Of a stretch of 6,107 nt of DNA, positions 1 to 5,318 are shown one piece after another. This DNA is from an uncultured Alphaproteobacteria bacterium (GTDB taxonomy: Bacteria > Pseudomonadota > Alphaproteobacteria > UBA2136 > UBA6156): positions 1-6,107 of the forward strand of contig CALFWJ010000129.1 of the NCBI GenBank assembly GCA_937928525.1. Reading direction: 5' to 3'. Numbering within the stretch: position 1 is the stretch's first letter; each line of letters begins with the position of its first letter. Under the pieces are notes generated by a model that saw only the letters and a list, made by a program, of their open reading frames with translations, was not told the origin of the DNA and made no database searches. Position numbers and translations under genes: made by a program.

Positions 1-71
1 TTTGCACGTTTTTCGGCAGTTTCTAATCCTAAATGTTCGCGCGGTGTCATGTTTTGACCTTTTTTGACCAT
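1..71 (-). CDS. 5' fragment of a gene downstream of the type I secretion ABC transporter; possibly its HlyD-type membrane fusion partner
   Basis: Only the first 23 codons lie in the window and the gene runs off the left edge. Reading on the minus strand from ATG at 71 gives MVKKGQNMTPREHLGLETA and then EKRA. The start at 71 lies 3 bases after the stop of the ABC transporter gene and has an AAGGG Shine-Dalgarno (minus strand, 79-83) at 7 bases spacing, inside the upstream coding sequence. A second in-frame ATG at 50, with AAAGGT before it, is an alternative start. The product cannot be recognised from so few residues. The guess of a HlyD/LapC-type periplasmic adaptor rests only on context, because LssB/LapB-type exporters are commonly followed by that gene. 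The tight junction implies co-transcription and probably translational coupling. Confidence 0.55.
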   Translation of the reverse strand, partial: MVKKGQNMTPREHLGLETAEKRA

Positions 72-74
72 GAA

Positions 75-2243
75 TTAACCCTTTCTGACCTTAATTGCCC
101 CAGTTTCTAGGCTTTTGAGCACTTTGTCTTTGGGGCCAATCGCCACCATTTTGCCGTAGTGCATCACAATTAATTTATCCACTAAATCCAACATAGCTGG
201 GCGATGCGTAACTAAAATGAGTGTCCTAGATTTGTCACCTAGCCATTTTTTCAAACGGGTTTTAACATGTTCTTCGCTGGCATGATCCATTTCGCTGGTG
301 GGGTCATCAAAAATAGCAATTTTCCCCTGTGACAGTACCGCACGTGCCAAACCAACTGCTTGACGTTGCCCGCCAGAGAGCGATTCGCCCCGTTCACCCA
401 CAGGCAAATCAAACCCCATAGGGTGGCGCCGAATAAAGCCCATTAAACCGCTAATTTCAGCCGCTTGAAGTAGTTGGTCGTCGGTGGCTTCAGGGTTTGC
501 CAGCATCAGGTTTTGACGCAAAGTTCCACGGAACAAAATAAGGTTTTGCGGCGCATAACTTATAAAACTGCGCAGCACCGCAGGGTCAAGCTGGCGGATA
601 TCTAAGCCATCCAGCGTTATGTTTCCCGATTTGGGTTCATACAAATTAAGAAGAAGTCTTGATAGCGTTGATTTACCACTGCCAGCTCGGCCAATAATAC
701 CCACACGGTCACCCGCTTTAATGCTCAGGCTCACTGCGTTTAAACATTCCATGTTGCTGCCAGGATAAGCGAAAGTCACATCGGTAAAATCAACGTCACC
801 TTTAATATCGTCTACGTGCACAAAGGTGTGGCCATCGGGGCGCTCAACGGGGGCTTCCATGAGTTTATTTAAACCATCCATCGCTGATTTAGCTTGCTGG
901 TAGCGCACATATAAACCAGCAGCGGTACCAAGGGGCGCTAAGGCACGCCCAGCCAGCATAGAGCAGGCTACCAAGGCTCCCATTGACATGTCACCATTAC
1001 CAATACGGTACACCCCCCAAATCACAATAAAGACAGTTACCAGTTGCTGTGCAAATACCGAGAAATTAATGCCCAGTTGTGCTAGAAACTTTGTTTTGGC
1101 CGATAATCTGGCGCCCGCACCAACATATTGTTCCCACTTGCCTTGGGCATATCCCATCGAGCCAATGGCTTTAATATTTTCTAGACCATTAATAGTTTCA
1201 ATCAGGTGCCCGTGCTTGGCGTCCATGTCTTGAGAAACTTGTTGCACTAAACCACGCATGGGGCGTTGCACAAAAAAGCAAACAAACAAAACAATAGGCA
1301 CTGCTGCTAAAGGCACTAAGGCAACAGGACCGCCCACCATAGCAATAACAGCAACAAATAATAAGATAAACGGTAAATCAATCAACGTTGTTAAAGTGGT
1401 AGACGTAAAGAAGTCGCGTAGTGTGTCATACTCTTTTACCTGATTAGCAAAGGCACCAGATGTTGTTTCACGCGTGCCCAATTTTGCGTTCATCATTTGT
1501 TGATACACTCGGCTCGCTAGCAAAATATCGGCGCCTTTACCTGCTACATCAATAAAGTAGGCGCGTAGTTGTTTAAAAGTGAAGTCAAATATGTAAACAG
1601 TAATAATACCAATGGCCAGCACCCATAAGGTTTCATAGGCTAAATTGGGCACCACGCGGTCATAAACATTCATGACAAATAAGGGAGATGCCAGTGCGAT
1701 AAGGTTAATAAAAATAGCTGCCAGTGCGACCTGCATATAAATACCTTTAAAGGGCAGGATATTTGACCAGAACCACTCTGAGCTATCTTTAAAGGTATCA
1801 CGCGCCAGTTCGTGCCAAATGCTTGGCTTCGTTAAAATAGTAAACCCTGTGTAAATTGCATTAAAGGCGTCGTCGCCTTCAATCCACTCCTCTTCACCCG
1901 TGAATGTATCAATCAACGCGTAGCGATTGTTTGTACCACCTTTGCCAAAACCTTCTTCTTTGTCTTTTAAAATGGCGTAGCGACCACTGGTAAGCGACAC
2001 AACAGCAGGTAGCGTGTGGGTAGAAATATCGGCGGCGTCGCGCTCTACTACTTTGGCGTCTAGCCCTGCGCGCTTAGCAGCGCGGATAAACATTTGTGGG
2101 GTAATGTGGTTCTTTTTAAGGGGAAGACCAGCCGTTAAACTGGTCAGTGCATGGGTTTTTCCATAGTGCTGCACAAGATACATAAGGCACCCCTGAAGAG
2201 AGTCTTTGGTTTGACGTTGGAGTTCAATATTTTTTTTAGTCAT
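75..2243 (-). CDS. Type I secretion system ABC transporter/permease, LssB/LapB type, with degenerate C39-like domain
   Basis: A 722-residue inner-membrane ABC exporter, about the usual length for the LssB/LapB group that secretes RTX-type adhesins or other large substrates. An N-terminal C39-like domain (about 10-140) keeps C19 near the position of the peptidase cysteine, but the catalytic-His region reads SGRYAIL (86-92) with no His, so it is probably a substrate-docking, non-cleaving domain. The membrane domain (about 165-440) has hydrophobic stretches near 168-190, 203-222, 290-328 and 388-440. The ATPase domain has an A-loop Tyr (Y493), Walker A GRAGSGKST (518-526), Q-loop Q566, signature LSGGQ (622-626) and H-loop H680. 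The Walker B end reads IFDDPTSEMD: D647 replaces the usual catalytic Glu, and the D-loop is SEMD rather than SAMD. The ATG at 2243 has an AAAGG site 7 bases upstream. It lies 57 bases after bamE with no terminator between. The substrate is not in the window. Confidence 0.93.
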   Translation of the reverse strand: MTKKNIELQRQTKDSLQGCLMYLVQHYGKTHALTSLTAGLPLKKNHITPQMFIRAAKRAGLDAKVVERDAADISTHTLPAVVSLTSGRYAILKDKEEGFGKGGTNNRYALIDTFTGEEEWIEGDDAFNAIYTGFTILTKPSIWHELARDTFKDSSEWFWSNILPFKGIYMQVALAAIFINLIALASPLFVMNVYDRVVPNLAYETLWVLAIGIITVYIFDFTFKQLRAYFIDVAGKGADILLASRVYQQMMNAKLGTRETTSGAFANQVKEYDTLRDFFTSTTLTTLIDLPFILLFVAVIAMVGGPVALVPLAAVPIVLFVCFFVQRPMRGLVQQVSQDMDAKHGHLIETINGLENIKAIGSMGYAQGKWEQYVGAGARLSAKTKFLAQLGINFSVFAQQLVTVFIVIWGVYRIGNGDMSMGALVACSMLAGRALAPLGTAAGLYVRYQQAKSAMDGLNKLMEAPVERPDGHTFVHVDDIKGDVDFTDVTFAYPGSNMECLNAVSLSIKAGDRVGIIGRAGSGKSTLSRLLLNLYEPKSGNITLDGLDIRQLDPAVLRSFISYAPQNLILFRGTLRQNLMLANPEATDDQLLQAAEISGLMGFIRRHPMGFDLPVGERGESLSGGQRQAVGLARAVLSQGKIAIFDDPTSEMDHASEEHVKTRLKKWLGDKSRTLILVTHRPAMLDLVDKLIVMHYGKMVAIGPKDKVLKSLETGAIKVRKG

Positions 2244-2300
2244 GCCGTTGCCTTTATTAAGCTTTTTTATTTAATGGCGGTAAGAAGAATTAAGTAAGGG

Positions 2301-2735
2301 TTACAGCCCTAGCCCTAAGTTCTGTAAAAGTTGCTCCATAATGCCTAGTTTTTCGCCTTGGGTAGGTGTTTCGCCTGCGGCGGGGATAACCTCGGTGCCG
2401 TTATCGTTAGCGTTACGTTGGTTGAGCTGAGTAAGGGTGTCTTTGTCGTCAAAATCTAGAATAAGAACAGTTTGGTTTTCGATCTCTGCGCCTTTAAGGG
2501 GTTTTTGTGTCCCATTGGCAGTTACATAAAACCAACGGTTACCATTAAGGGTGCTGGTGGTGGATGGGCTGCCTAGAATAGCGCGTACATCTGGTTTTTG
2601 GTGAATACCAGGTTTAAGGGCAGTAAGTTGGCGCTCACCAATAACTTGACCGTGAGTGGTGCGGGTTGTTTTGCAGGCAGTTAAGCTAATGGCAATAACA
2701 AGTGTAAGCAGGGAAGAGATTATTATTTTTTTCAT
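2301..2735 (-). CDS. bamE: Outer membrane protein assembly factor BamE (SmpA/OmlA family lipoprotein)
   Basis: A 144-residue lipoprotein. In this family BamE is a small accessory subunit of the BAM complex, which inserts beta-barrel proteins into the outer membrane. The N-terminus is a lipoprotein signal peptide: MKK, a hydrophobic stretch (4-17) and the lipobox LTAC with lipidated C21. Residue +2 is Lys, not Asp, which fits sorting to the outer membrane. The family core follows: a LKPGIHQKPDVRAILGSPS segment (40-58), the aromatic WFY (68-70), and the strand VLILDFDD with its acidic turn. The C-terminal part PTQGEKLGIMEQLLQNLG is the tail typical of alphaproteobacterial members. No clear Shine-Dalgarno precedes the ATG; the bases just before it are AGCCTC. 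It diverges from rpmF and is probably the first gene of the unit continuing into the exporter gene. I know of no established link between BamE and this exporter type beyond both acting in the envelope. Confidence 0.9.
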   Translation of the reverse strand: MKKIIISSLLTLVIAISLTACKTTRTTHGQVIGERQLTALKPGIHQKPDVRAILGSPSTTSTLNGNRWFYVTANGTQKPLKGAEIENQTVLILDFDDKDTLTQLNQRNANDNGTEVIPAAGETPTQGEKLGIMEQLLQNLGLGL

Positions 2736-2771
2736 GAGGCTAGTTTAGGCTTAAAATGTGAGTTCGTTCAA
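2736..2771 (-). promoter_or_regulatory. Candidate bamE promoter giving a leaderless or nearly leaderless transcript
   Basis: On the minus strand a TTGAAC -35 (2766-2771) and a TAAACT -10 (2742-2747) are separated by 18 bases; each matches the sigma-70 consensus at 4 of 6 positions. The -10 ends 6 bases before the bamE ATG, so the start site would fall at or beside the initiation codon. That would explain the missing Shine-Dalgarno. The match is weak. An alternative TATATT box (minus strand, about 2776-2781) lies further upstream but has no convincing -35. Confidence 0.25.
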
Positions 2772-2793
2772 GCTAAATATATTCAAAAAGGGC

Positions 2794-2822
2794 TTGCGCA
2801 CAGTATTTACTTGGGGTAAAAG
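2794..2822 (+). promoter_or_regulatory. Candidate rpmF promoter
   Basis: TTGCGC (2794-2799) and TAAAAG (2817-2822) are separated by exactly 17 bases. The -35 matches the consensus at 3 of 6 and the -10 at 4 of 6. Transcription would start near 2829 and leave a leader of about 60 bases before rpmF. TAGACA (2828-2833) with TATGTC (2851-2856), also 17 apart, is a competing candidate with a better -35 and a poorer -10. Only the position in the divergent gap argues for either. Confidence 0.3.
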
Positions 2823-2830
2823 CCAGCTAG

Positions 2831-2855
2831 ACATCGTTAAATATAGACGATATGT
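2831..2855 (+). other. Weak inverted repeat in the rpmF leader
   Basis: ACATCGT (2831-2837) is complementary to ACGA (2847-2850) plus TGT (2853-2855), with two unpaired bases TA (2851-2852). The loop is the 9-base AT-rich stretch 2838-2846. It lies in the presumed 5' leader of rpmF, about 30 bases before the Shine-Dalgarno. It could be a leader hairpin or an operator, but a 7-bp bulged stem in AT-rich DNA may be chance. Confidence 0.25.
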
Positions 2856-2887
2856 CACAAGAATTAAAGTGAATTAAGGATAAAGAT

Positions 2888-3097
2888 ATGGCTGTTCCTA
2901 AGCATAAAGTAACCCGTAGTAAACGTAACATGCGCCGCGCACACGACGCTATCGGTACTGGTACGTACGAAGAGTGTCCATCAACAGGTGAGCTTAAACT
3001 CCGTCACCACGTATCGCCAGATGGCAGCTACCGTGGTAAGCAAATTTTGAAGACAAAAGCACCTAAAGCAGCGACTGAAACAGCAGCAGCTGAATAA
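2888..3097 (+). CDS. rpmF: 50S ribosomal protein L32 (bL32)
   Basis: A 69-residue protein of the large ribosomal subunit. The N-terminus MAVPKHKVTRSKRNMRRAHDA is the family signature, and GELKLRHHVSPDGSYRGKQIL matches the alphaproteobacterial L32 core. Only one cysteine (C30) is present, so this is the form without the two CxxC zinc-binding pairs. The last roughly 15 residues (KTKAPKAATETAAAE) are a Lys/Ala-rich tail that makes it somewhat longer than the usual 57-63 residues. The ATG at 2888 has an AAGGA site (2876-2880) 7 bases upstream. Neither the DUF177/YceD gene upstream nor plsX downstream, frequent rpmF neighbours in bacteria, is present here; instead bamE diverges on the left and secE follows on the right after a terminator. 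Confidence 0.96.
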   Translation: MAVPKHKVTRSKRNMRRAHDAIGTGTYEECPSTGELKLRHHVSPDGSYRGKQILKTKAPKAATETAAAE

Positions 3098-3110
3098 GTA
3101 AATTACAGGC

Positions 3111-3139
3111 TTGACGCCAGCCTAGGCTAGGCGTATAAC
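3111..3139 (+). promoter_or_regulatory. Strong sigma-70-like promoter candidate for secE-nusG
   Basis: TTGACG (3111-3116) and TATAAC (3134-3139) are separated by exactly 17 bases, each matching the consensus at 5 of 6. This is the best promoter-like pair noticed in the window. Transcription would start near 3146, only a few bases before the hairpin at 3149-3170. The spacer is filled by a quasi-palindrome (3114-3134). The downstream genes secE and nusG otherwise have no promoter of their own, because the rpmF transcript should end at the hairpin. Confidence 0.6.
3114..3134. repeat. Quasi-palindrome filling the spacer of the candidate secE promoter
   Basis: The core AGCCTAGGCT (3119-3128) is a perfect 10-base palindrome. 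It is flanked by ACGCC (3114-3118) on the left and, after one extra A (3129), by its complement GGCGT (3130-3134) on the right. The whole 21-base element spans the space between the -35 and -10 and touches both. As DNA it could be an operator; in the rpmF 3' RNA it could fold into a hairpin just before the terminator. Confidence 0.5.
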
Positions 3140-3148
3140 CTAAATATC

Positions 3149-3173
3149 AAGAAGTCCTGCGGGGCTTCTTTTT
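3149..3173 (+). terminator. Rho-independent terminator after rpmF, or 5' leader hairpin of secE
   Basis: AAGAAGTCC (3149-3157) pairs with GGGCTTCTT (3162-3170) as a 9-bp stem including one G-T pair, with a TGCG loop (3158-3161). The 3' arm runs directly into more T (to 3173). It lies 52 bases after the rpmF stop and 32 bases before the secE start. Its position downstream of the candidate secE promoter is odd, since it would then also lie at the very start of the secE mRNA. Confidence 0.8.
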
Positions 3174-3194
3174 AAAGGCAGAAATTATTAAAAC

Positions 3195-3201
3195 AAGGAG
3201 G
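3195..3201 (+). promoter_or_regulatory. Perfect Shine-Dalgarno site of secE
   Basis: AAGGAGG is complementary over all 7 bases to the usual 16S rRNA 3' end and sits 4 bases before the ATG at 3206. It is the strongest ribosome-binding site in the window and fixes the secE start. Confidence 0.85.
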
Positions 3202-3205
3202 CAGC

Positions 3206-3397
3206 ATGGGTTTAGGTAAAGCGATGAAATTTATGCGAGATGTTCGCGCTGAAGGTAACAAAGTCAGCTGGCCTGACCTAAAGCAAACACGCAGCATGAC
3301 CATTATGGTGCTGGTTTTAGTTATCTTTATTGCCCTATTTTTACTTTTGGTAGACGCTATTATTGGTAGCGGCCTTACCTTCTTGCTTGAACTATAA
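3206..3397 (+). CDS. secE: Preprotein translocase subunit SecE
   Basis: A 63-residue inner-membrane protein, the small essential clamp subunit of the SecYEG channel. It is the short single-span form: a cytoplasmic amphipathic helix (about 3-18), the conserved hinge NKVSWPDLKQT (18-28, with the W22-P23 signature), one transmembrane helix (about 32-50) and a short hydrophobic end. The start is set by a perfect AAGGAGG site. nusG begins 13 bases after its stop, the conserved secE-nusG pairing. The usual upstream tuf and tRNA-Trp genes are absent; rpmF and its terminator stand there instead. Confidence 0.96.
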   Translation: MGLGKAMKFMRDVRAEGNKVSWPDLKQTRSMTIMVLVLVIFIALFLLLVDAIIGSGLTFLLEL

Positions 3398-3410
3398 GAA
3401 AGACGACACA

Positions 3411-4025
3411 ATGACTGAAAATCAAGTAACAGAAGCTCAAACTGAAACACCAGTTGATGCTGCACCTACCGAAAAAGCGCCAAGAAGCAAAATGCGTTGG
3501 TACGTTGCCCAAACGCAATCTAACTACGAAAAACGCGTTCAGCTATTAGTGCGTGAACAAGTGATGCTGCAAAAGCGTGAAAAATTTGTACAAGAAGTTC
3601 TTATTCCTACTGAGCAAGTGGTTGAAGTTAAAAAAGGCGTTAAAACTAACGCTGAACGCAAATTCTTCCCGGGTTATGTTCTTATTAAGTGTGAAATGAC
3701 CGACGAAGTATGGCACTTGGTACGGTCTATTCCGCACGTAACTTCATTTATTGGAGCAGAGCGCGGACGTAAGCCAATCCCGATTACGGAAAAAGAGGCG
3801 ATGCGCATCTTGAACCAAATGGAAGAAGGCGTTGAAAAACCACGCTCACTCATCACGTTTGAAGTGGGTGAGGAAATCCGCGTTATTGACGGGCCATTCA
3901 ACACCTTCCAAGGGATGGTGGAAGAAGTAGACGAAGACAAAGAGCGCCTCAGCGTTTCTGTATCTATCTTTGGTCGCGCTACACCAATTGAGCTTGAGTA
4001 CAGCCAAGTTGAAAAACTAAGCTAA
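3411..4025 (+). CDS. nusG: Transcription termination/antitermination factor NusG
   Basis: A 204-residue factor that binds RNA polymerase and couples it to Rho or to the ribosomal protein S10. The NGN domain begins at MRWYVAQTQSNYEKRV (28-43) and includes the conserved RKFFPGYVLI (83-92). The KOW domain starts at about 152 (VGEEIRVIDGPFNTFQG) and ends with the family terminus GRATPIELEYSQVEKL (188-203). There is no insert between the domains. I chose ATG 3411, 13 bases after secE, which adds a 27-residue acidic, Pro/Thr-rich extension before the canonical NusG start. The in-frame ATG at 3492 would give the bare canonical start, but neither has a strong Shine-Dalgarno. The TTG at 3363 would overlap secE and is unlikely. 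The rplK-rplA genes that usually follow are absent; a terminator comes 12 bases after the stop. Confidence 0.96.
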   Translation: MTENQVTEAQTETPVDAAPTEKAPRSKMRWYVAQTQSNYEKRVQLLVREQVMLQKREKFVQEVLIPTEQVVEVKKGVKTNAERKFFPGYVLIKCEMTDEVWHLVRSIPHVTSFIGAERGRKPIPITEKEAMRILNQMEEGVEKPRSLITFEVGEEIRVIDGPFNTFQGMVEEVDEDKERLSVSVSIFGRATPIELEYSQVEKLS

Positions 4026-4037
4026 ACCTTCTTTTGT

Positions 4038-4063
4038 AAAAAGCGCCTTTGGGGCGCTTTTTT
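4038..4063. terminator. Strong bidirectional rho-independent terminator between convergent nusG and yhhQ
   Basis: AAAAAGCGCC (4038-4047) and GGCGCTTTTT (4053-4062) form a perfect 10-bp stem with a 5-base loop. T runs follow on the plus strand, and T runs also follow on the minus strand from the A tract. It ends nusG transcription and, in the other direction, the mdh-to-yhhQ run. The right arm overlaps the stop codon of the minus-strand gene (4062-4064). Confidence 0.92.
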
Positions 4064-4733
4064 AGTTTTCTTTTGGAGTGATGTGCTTACTGGCGTAAAT
4101 AAAGAGCGTGTCAAATATTGCAATACACCAATAAAAAGCAATTGTGACAATAGATATTTCAATCCAAGTATCGTTCACGCCATAAAAAGCTAAAAAGAAG
4201 AATGTAAAAGTACTGCCTGCTTGAGTTGTAAATGTACTGACGTTGTTACGCAGCCAGAGCATTTTTTCACCAGTGTATTGATGAATTTTGTGATAAAGCC
4301 AAACGTCAAAGGATTGCCAAATAAGGTAGGCAACAGGTGAGGCAATCATCATGCGTAGAGAAGATTGGTAAATGGTATCAATAGCATCGCCAGATTGCGC
4401 GGCAAAAGGTAAAGCCGTAAGTTGCAGCACAATTTGGCTTAAAATGATGAAAAATAGCATTCCGAAAAAGCCAATAAAAACTGCACGTTGAGCTGTTTTT
4501 TTACCGTAACGTTCTGCTAATAAATCTGTTCCAAAAATAAGAGCTGCAAATAAAGGGGTGCCTGCAGTAATGGCGTAACCAAAAATATCAACAACTTTAG
4601 GGCCGGTAATATTAGCTAAAACCAAACAAAGTGCAATGTAAGAAGAGAGCCATATTTTACCAAGTTTATAGCTTATTAAAGCGCCAGACATCCCTAATAG
4701 CGTTAAGAGTAAAAAAGCAATTTCGTTAGACAA
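4062..4733 (-). CDS. yhhQ: Queuosine precursor transporter, YhhQ family (DUF165/VUT)
   Basis: A 223-residue inner-membrane protein of the family that imports queuosine precursors (preQ0/preQ1) for tRNA modification. It has about six hydrophobic helices and the family motifs GTDLLAERYG (68-77), IWQSFDVWLYHKI (138-150), WLRNNVST (160-167) and an aromatic-rich helix after QAGST (171-175). The start appears to be TTG at 4733: an in-frame stop lies two codons upstream, and the next ATG (residue 15) would cut into the first helix. The AAGG before TTG overlaps the stop codon of the upstream gene and is only one base away, so initiation probably depends on translational coupling. Family members are sometimes controlled by preQ1 riboswitches; none is seen here. 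The family assignment is firm, but the exact substrate is inferred. Confidence 0.9.
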   Translation of the reverse strand: MSNEIAFLLLTLLGMSGALISYKLGKIWLSSYIALCLVLANITGPKVVDIFGYAITAGTPLFAALIFGTDLLAERYGKKTAQRAVFIGFFGMLFFIILSQIVLQLTALPFAAQSGDAIDTIYQSSLRMMIASPVAYLIWQSFDVWLYHKIHQYTGEKMLWLRNNVSTFTTQAGSTFTFFFLAFYGVNDTWIEISIVTIAFYWCIAIFDTLFIYASKHITPKEN

Positions 4734-4736
4734 ACC

Positions 4737-5315
4737 TTACATCCCGAACTTATAAGCATCAGGGATATCGATCTCGCGCAGAGGTTTCATAGCGGTTGCA
4801 TATTGGGTAAGTACGTCAAGGCTATAGGTCAGGCGGTCTTTGATGTAGGTGCTGTCGTGATTTTCTGTGAAGACTTTTTCGGCATCACGGATGATAAGAT
4901 GGTCAGGGATGAACACCAGTTTGTTATTTTTTGCGGCGGTGGCGCGTAGTTCGGCGATGGGGTAACTGCCGTTTTGGCCGGCGCTTACACCAATAAGCAG
5001 CGCGGGTTTGTGTGCTGTTTCTTTGCTGCTCAGGCAGTGGAAGAAGTTTTTAAGCGCAGCTGGTGCTGTGCCGTTATATTCTGGCGCGAGGATGATAAAT
5101 GCATCCGCAGTTTGCAGTTTTTCACTAATGGGTGCCCATGTTTTAACGGTTTTACCGTCTTGTCCCCACATGCTTTCATCCCATAGCGGAATATCTTTCG
5201 CTTCAACCAGGGTTGTTTGATGTTTGGGCGCAAGTTGTTTGGCGATAACGCCGGCGATACGGGTGGATTCGCCACCGTTTGTTTTCATAGAGCCAGAGAT
5301 AAGGGCGATGTGCAT
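4737..5315 (-). CDS. NADPH-dependent FMN reductase family flavoprotein
   Basis: A 192-residue cytoplasmic protein with a flavodoxin-like fold of the FMN_red family (relatives include SsuE, ChrR and ArsH). The first strand and phosphate-binding loop are IALISGSMKTNGGESTR (3-19). The flavin-binding loop is APEYNGTAPAALKN (77-90), with the PEYNG family hallmark. A second loop is SAGQNGSYPIAELR (111-124), the place of the usual SxGxxGG segment. The expected reaction is NAD(P)H-dependent reduction of FMN, quinones, azo compounds or metal ions; the sequence does not say which. It begins 3 bases after the stop of the thioredoxin-like gene and ends 3 bases before the yhhQ start, so it is very likely co-transcribed with both. 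Confidence 0.88.
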   Translation of the reverse strand: MHIALISGSMKTNGGESTRIAGVIAKQLAPKHQTTLVEAKDIPLWDESMWGQDGKTVKTWAPISEKLQTADAFIILAPEYNGTAPAALKNFFHCLSSKETAHKPALLIGVSAGQNGSYPIAELRATAAKNNKLVFIPDHLIIRDAEKVFTENHDSTYIKDRLTYSLDVLTQYATAMKPLREIDIPDAYKFGM

Positions 5316-5318
5316 GCG

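Noticed and set aside
988..1443. Plus-strand open frames opposite the exporter gene
   Set aside because: They are antisense to a well-conserved ABC transporter membrane domain and their translations resemble no protein I recognise.
75..2243. Active bacteriocin-processing (C39 peptidase) exporter
   Set aside because: The region of the catalytic His reads SGRYAIL without His, as in non-cleaving C39-like domains of LssB/LapB-type exporters.
2861..2877. Direct repeat GAATTAA twice, ten bases apart, before rpmF
   Set aside because: Seven AT-rich bases repeated once, with the second copy running into the Shine-Dalgarno; most likely chance.
3098..3205. tRNA gene or ribosomal-protein leader before secE
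   Set aside because: No cloverleaf or T-loop sequence (GGTTCGA-like) is present; the structure is explained by a promoter, a palindrome and a terminator.
3363..3410. Upstream TTG start extending nusG by 16 codons
   Set aside because: It would overlap the end of secE in another frame, and the added residues do not resemble NusG. ATG at 3411 lies at normal spacing after the secE stop.
3172..3465. Minus-strand open frame across secE
   Set aside because: It is antisense to secE, which is unmistakable, and has no recognisable domain.
3546..3940. Two minus-strand open frames opposite nusG
   Set aside because: Both are antisense shadows of the conserved NGN and KOW regions; no start signals or family features.
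4734..4760. preQ1 riboswitch ahead of the queuosine-precursor transporter
   Set aside because: There is no untranslated space: the transporter starts three bases after the upstream coding sequence.
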